9,389 nt of DNA, taken from positions 1-9,389 of the forward strand of contig JANYGE010000318.1 of assembly GCA_025362535.1 (NCBI GenBank), given 5' to 3'. Each line of letters starts with the position of its first letter. Positions within the stretch are counted from its first letter, which is position 1. The stretch comes from Hyphomicrobiales bacterium. GTDB taxonomy: Bacteria; Pseudomonadota; Alphaproteobacteria; Rhizobiales; Aestuariivirgaceae. The notes below the pieces were generated by a model. It did not search any database, was not told where the DNA came from, and saw only the letters and a list, made by a program, of their open reading frames with translations. Position numbers and translations under genes: made by a program. Shown here piece by piece: positions 6,986 through 9,389 of this stretch.

Positions 6986-8291
6986 AGCTCCACCTGCGAT
7001 CAATCCAATCGCGTGTCCTGAAGTAATAGCCAATATAGGGCAGAAACCAGGTGCTGCCCGTATAGAGCGGATGGCTTGGAAACTCTTCGCGATCGAAGGC
7101 GCAGATGCGGTTCACCTTGCCCAAGATTTTGCGCGCCGTCTGGTGGCCAAGATAACTCATCATCGCAACGCCAGAGCCATTGCACCCCAATGCATAGTGC
7201 AAGTTTTCAAACTTGCCCATATGCGGCACCTCGTCCAAGGTGAAGGCCACATTGCCAGTCCAGGAATGGGTGATCTTCACACCAGCCAATTGCGGAAAAC
7301 GATCAATCATAAATTGATAGAGCAGGGGAGCCGTAGTGATGGGATCAGTGAGCCCAAATTTTGCCCGCCCGCCAAAAATCAAACGCTTGCCATCGGGTGA
7401 CAGGCGATAATAGGTGAGCACCCGGCGCGTATCGGCAAAGCTGCGATTGCGCGGGCTGATGCTGGCGGCAAGATCAGCAGGCAATTCGTCTGTTGCGATA
7501 ATATAGGAACCCACCGGAACGACACGCCGCTGCAAGGCGGGTGTTACCCCTCCGGTATAGCCATTGGTGGCGACAATAACATCACCAGCGCGAATCATCC
7601 CGCGCGGCGTTGAAACCGCCCAACTGCCATCACTGTTCTGCGCAAGTCCTGTCACTTCAGTTTTTGCCGCAATGGCAACACCGGCTTTTTGCACGAGTCC
7701 TAGAAGGCCTTTGAAATAAAGTGCTGGCTGAATATGGGCGGCGCGCTCCACCACCATGCCGCCGCGATAATAATCGGAGCCGATTTCAGCGCGCTGCTGG
7801 TCCTGCGGCACAATATAAGAATCAGATTGTGCTTCTTTATTCAACACTGCCACTTTCTTGGCCATGTCATCAAAATGCGCCTTGCACCACGCCCCTAAAA
7901 AATATCCGCGCTTGTGCCAACCGCATTCAATTTTCTCGCGTGCGATCAAGTTTTCAATATGGCTAAAGGCATCAGCGGCATCATTCAAAAACGGAGCGGC
8001 CTCATCAGCAGACATGGGCTTGGACATATAACGCTTGCCCACATTCACCCCCCCTGAGACCATACCACCACTGCGCGTGGAGGCCCCAAAGCCCGGTTCT
8101 GCGGCATCCAACACCAAACACTCAACACCAGCCCGCGCCAATTCAAGGGCCGCAGACAAGCCCGCATAGCCAGCGCCAATAATGGCCACGCGCACTTCAT
8201 TTGGCAGATCAATTTCCGGCAAGGCTTGCGGGCGGTACTCTTCCCACCAATAGGGCGCTGCTTTGAAATCCTTGTGAAAAATATCCGTCAT
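6984..8291 (-). CDS. FAD-dependent oxidoreductase, DAO family (PuuB/OrdL-like)
   Basis: Cytosolic flavoprotein of 435 residues that oxidises an amine or amino acid, releasing an aldehyde or oxo acid, ammonia and usually hydrogen peroxide. The ADP-binding fold begins with VAIIGAGYAGLSAALELA (35-52), giving the GxGxxG loop, and Asp62 in VLDA ends the second strand. GFGASTRSGG (67-76) matches the FAD-contacting segment of the DAO superfamily. A second FAD motif near the C-terminus is ALGCNGSGVAMMSYLG (367-382). The N-terminal YWWEEYR stretch and overall length resemble gamma-glutamylputrescine oxidoreductase (PuuB) and OrdL proteins. No polyamine-utilisation genes flank it, so that substrate is only a guess. 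The start at 8291 has AGGA (plus-strand positions 8299-8302) 7 nt upstream. It is convergent with cfa and divergent from the L,D-transpeptidase. Confidence 0.9.
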   Translation of the reverse strand: MTDIFHKDFKAAPYWWEEYRPQALPEIDLPNEVRVAIIGAGYAGLSAALELARAGVECLVLDAAEPGFGASTRSGGMVSGGVNVGKRYMSKPMSADEAAPFLNDAADAFSHIENLIAREKIECGWHKRGYFLGAWCKAHFDDMAKKVAVLNKEAQSDSYIVPQDQQRAEIGSDYYRGGMVVERAAHIQPALYFKGLLGLVQKAGVAIAAKTEVTGLAQNSDGSWAVSTPRGMIRAGDVIVATNGYTGGVTPALQRRVVPVGSYIIATDELPADLAASISPRNRSFADTRRVLTYYRLSPDGKRLIFGGRAKFGLTDPITTAPLLYQFMIDRFPQLAGVKITHSWTGNVAFTLDEVPHMGKFENLHYALGCNGSGVAMMSYLGHQTARKILGKVNRICAFDREEFPSHPLYTGSTWFLPYIGYYFRTRDWIDRRWS

Positions 8292-8383
8292 TGCTCATTC
8301 CTAAATTGGCTCATAATTTTGAACTTGCCCTCTCGACCAATCAATCTCAATAGAGTAGTTTACAAATATCAAATTTTTGGAGA
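8292..8383. promoter_or_regulatory. Divergent intergenic region of oxidoreductase and L,D-transpeptidase genes
   Basis: This 92-bp AT-rich spacer must hold both divergent promoters. On the minus strand TTGGTC (plus positions 8335-8340) followed 17 nt later by ATTATG is a weak match for the oxidoreductase promoter. On the plus strand TTGAAC (8319-8324) and TTGCCC (8325-8330) are -35-like, but no good -10 lies at the right spacing; TAGAGT (8351-8356) is the nearest. I see no clear operator dyad. The assignment rests on position more than on motif strength. Confidence 0.3.
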
Positions 8384-8974
8384 ATGACTAAAGTGAAACT
8401 CACCAACAAGCTCTTGCGTGCTGCCGTCATCTCTTCAGCTCTGGCTGTTTCTTCCGTGTCCGCTTGGGCGCTCAAGGTTGATATTTCGGTGAGCAAGGTC
8501 AGCCAGAAAATGACGGTGAAGGTCGATGGTTCCACTGAATATGTCTGGCTCGTCTCCACGGGCGGTGGTCAATATGATACACCTTCAGGCACCTATCATA
8601 TTTTCCGCATGGAAAAAGAGCACTTCTCAAAAGAATGGGATGATGCGCCCATGCCAAACTCTATGTTCTTCACTGGCCAAGGCCATGCCATTCACGGCAG
8701 TTATCATATCGCCCGCCTCGGCACCAAAGCTTCGCATGGCTGTGTGCGTCTGGCCCCAGAAAATGCCGCTATTTTATACGATCTTGTGCAAAAGGCTGGC
8801 TATCAAAACTCAACAGTGGTGATTAAAGGCGGCTTCTTTGATACTGGCCCCCAGCTCACCAGTTCTGGCCCCCGCAAGCCCTTTGTATGGTTCTGGAATA
8901 AGCCAAAACAAAAGCTGGCTGATGATGCTCTCATCAAGCCGATGCTCAAGAAAAAACGTATAAAAAAGAGCTGA
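8384..8974 (+). CDS. Exported L,D-transpeptidase (YkuD domain)
   Basis: Periplasmic peptidoglycan enzyme expected to make 3-3 cross-links between meso-diaminopimelate residues, or to attach proteins to the cell wall. The 196 residues begin with a Sec signal: a basic start, a hydrophobic run of about 12-26 and a likely signal peptidase I site after Ala29 (SAWA). The YkuD domain occupies about 31-150. The catalytic signature is HAIHGSYHIARLGTKASHGCVRL, here split for reading as HAIHGS (101-106) and SHGCVRL (117-123), with nucleophile Cys120 and His104 and His118 in place. No LysM or other wall-binding domain is present. The tail is strongly basic (LKKKRIKKS). The start is uncertain: GGAG (8379-8382) is only 1 nt from the ATG at 8384 and 10 nt from an in-frame GTG at 8393, which would give 193 residues with the same signal peptide. 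In Hyphomicrobiales such enzymes are numerous and linked to polar growth; a link to neighbours is not evident. Confidence 0.92.
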   Translation: MTKVKLTNKLLRAAVISSALAVSSVSAWALKVDISVSKVSQKMTVKVDGSTEYVWLVSTGGGQYDTPSGTYHIFRMEKEHFSKEWDDAPMPNSMFFTGQGHAIHGSYHIARLGTKASHGCVRLAPENAAILYDLVQKAGYQNSTVVIKGGFFDTGPQLTSSGPRKPFVWFWNKPKQKLADDALIKPMLKKKRIKKS

Positions 8975-8981
8975 TTCCAGC

Positions 8982-8998
8982 AGGCACCATCGGTGCCT
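8982..8998 (+). terminator. Short hairpin after the L,D-transpeptidase gene
   Basis: AGGCACC (8982-8988) and GGTGCCT (8992-8998) form a perfect 7-bp stem around ATC, 8 nt after the stop codon. It lacks a proper T-run, since TTGACA follows, so it would be a weak terminator at best. Its last base is the first base of the TTGACA hexamer assigned to the aspS promoter. Confidence 0.35.
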
Positions 8999-9027
8999 TG
9001 ACAAATCGAAGTCGCCGTGGCCTTTAG
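8998..9027 (+). promoter_or_regulatory. aspS: Candidate sigma-70-type promoter for aspS
   Basis: A perfect TTGACA -35 hexamer lies at 8998-9003. At 18 bp spacing the -10 would be CTTTAG (9022-9027), a modest match of the kind often accepted in alphaproteobacteria. The start codon follows at 9052, and AAGGA (9039-9043) gives a Shine-Dalgarno 8 nt before it, leaving a leader of about 20 nt. Confidence 0.45.
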
Positions 9028-9051
9028 CGCTCAAATTCAAGGATCTGAGCA

Positions 9052-9294
9052 ATGACCCATGCCTATCGCAGCCACACCTGTGGCCAACTCCGCGCTGAAC
9101 ACGCAGGTTCCACAACCCGCATCTCGGGATGGGTGCACCGCGTGCGCGACCATGGTGGCGTGTTATTTTTAGATGTGCCCGCGAGGCGATTGCGCACTAG
9201 ACCATCAATGCGAACAACCCATTCCGAGCGCAAAGTTTCAACCACTTTGAAAGCCGGTGATGCGGGGTCGGCCACCACTTGGGTTAAGCCATAA
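9052..9294 (+). CDS. aspS: Aspartyl-tRNA synthetase, N-terminal fragment (chimeric after codon 42)
   Basis: Only 9052-9177 (codons 1-42) is genuine: [14 protein letters not shown] followed by [19 protein letters not shown], the start of the OB-fold anticodon-binding domain of bacterial AspRS, which charges tRNA-Asp (and tRNA-Asn in non-discriminating forms). The catalytic domain lies outside the window. ATG 9052 matches the conserved N-terminus and has AAGGA 8 nt upstream. From 9178 the frame enters the reverse complement of the gene itself, so residues 43-80 up to the stop at 9292-9294 are nonsense and should not be annotated as protein. The expected continuation ([13 protein letters not shown] and so on) is present, but on the opposite strand. 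Confidence 0.85.
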   Translation: MTHAYRSHTCGQLRAEHAGSTTRISGWVHRVRDHGGVLFLDVPARRLRTRPSMRTTHSERKVSTTLKAGDAGSATTWVKP

Positions 9295-9389
9295 TGATCG
9301 CGCACATCTAAAAATAACACGCCACCATGGTCGCGCACGCGGTGCACCCATCCCGAGATGCGGGTTGTGGAACCTGCGTGTTCAGCGCG
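9091..9389. repeat. Exact 88-bp terminal inverted duplication (fold-back) at the window end
   Basis: Positions 9091-9178 and 9302-9389 are perfect reverse complements with no mismatch in 88 bp, separated by 123 bp (9179-9301) of aspS sequence in inverted orientation. At the junction the two joined sequences share GCACA on the minus strand (GGGCACA of codons 83-85 and the complement of GATGTGC at codons 41-43), a short microhomology. Identity without any drift, microhomology at the switch and location at the very end of the sequence are hallmarks of a template-switching chimera or a palindromic assembly end. Confidence 0.9.
9177..9389 (-). pseudogene. aspS: Inverted aspS segment (codons 14 to about 84) created by fold-back
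   Basis: Read on the minus strand from 9389, the frame is open as codons 14-84 of the same Asp[19 protein letters not shown], then [18 protein letters not shown], then [17 protein letters not shown]. The first 29 of these codons repeat those already present on the plus strand at 9091-9177, and the remainder is the true downstream coding sequence. There is no start codon or promoter of its own, and after about 9177 it runs into the complement of the plus-strand copy. It is a fragment of aspS and not a separate gene. Confidence 0.85.

Noticed and set aside
3850..8291. Aminotransferase plus DAO oxidoreductase as one amine-degradation cluster
   Set aside because: They are about 1.9 kb apart, each is monocistronic with its own boundaries, and no transporter or regulator for amines is present. 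The co-location is not evidence of a pathway.
8959..8964. TATAAA as a -10 element for aspS or a small RNA
   Set aside because: It lies within the Lys-rich 3' end of the L,D-transpeptidase gene and no -35-like hexamer is at a suitable distance. The TTGACA at 8998 is a better candidate.
9063..9347. Minus-strand open frame of 94 codons as an independent gene
   Set aside because: Its first part is aspS in the inverted arm and spacer, starting at an internal GTG. Its end is the complement of the plus-strand aspS copy. It is a product of the fold-back.
1..9389. CRISPR array, tRNA/rRNA, IS element, prophage, toxin-antitoxin or new defence system
   Set aside because: No regularly spaced direct repeats, tRNA-like cloverleaf, transposase, integrase or small paired genes were seen. 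All sizeable frames are explained by known chromosomal families or one small lipoprotein.

Overview
The window looks like a chromosomal segment from an alphaproteobacterium, probably a member of the Hyphomicrobiales (Rhizobiales). This rests on the style of the AspS N-terminus, the NolG-like HAE1 efflux pump, the CtrA-like TTAA-N7-TTAA box and the CTCATGCTGAGG-type intergenic palindromes. Base composition is moderate. No phage, plasmid, IS, CRISPR or RNA gene was recognised, and no known or clearly new defence or biosynthetic cluster. The taxonomy is an inference from recognition, not from a search.

Layout: (1) 1-3749, plus strand: the last 34 codons of a periplasmic adaptor (membrane fusion protein) and, 8 nt later, a complete RND efflux permease of 1211 residues. 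It carries about 90 extra residues with two added hydrophobic segments in the central cytoplasmic loop, and a C-terminal coiled-coil tail. (2) 3750-3849: a hairpin-rich convergent spacer. An intrinsic terminator for the plus strand lies just beyond it, inside the 3' end of the next gene. (3) 3850-5061, minus strand: a class I PLP-dependent aminotransferase. (4) 5125-5478, plus strand: a small predicted lipoprotein of unknown function. (5) 5597-6844, plus strand: a cyclopropane-fatty-acyl-phospholipid synthase family enzyme, behind a spacer with a perfect inverted repeat, a CtrA-like box and a TATAAT -10 element. (6) 6845-6983: a head-to-head pair of REP-like palindromes between convergent genes. 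(7) 6984-8291, minus strand: a DAO-family FAD oxidoreductase. (8) 8384-8974, plus strand: an exported L,D-transpeptidase (YkuD). (9) 9052 to the end: the start of aspS (aspartyl-tRNA synthetase), whose sequence folds back on itself.

The genes look like independent chromosomal loci, with several convergent or divergent pairs, rather than one pathway. A loose common theme is the cell envelope (efflux pump, lipoprotein, membrane lipid modification, peptidoglycan cross-linking), but nothing shows that they act together. The only clear operon is adaptor plus permease.

The most conspicuous anomaly is at the right end. Positions 9302-9389 are an exact 88-bp reverse complement of 9091-9178, with the continuation of aspS read backwards between them. 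This is most simply a chimeric fold-back produced by amplification or assembly at a contig end, so protein predictions beyond 9177 should not be trusted. The observations with most biological interest are the enlarged RND permease and the paired REP-like palindromes.
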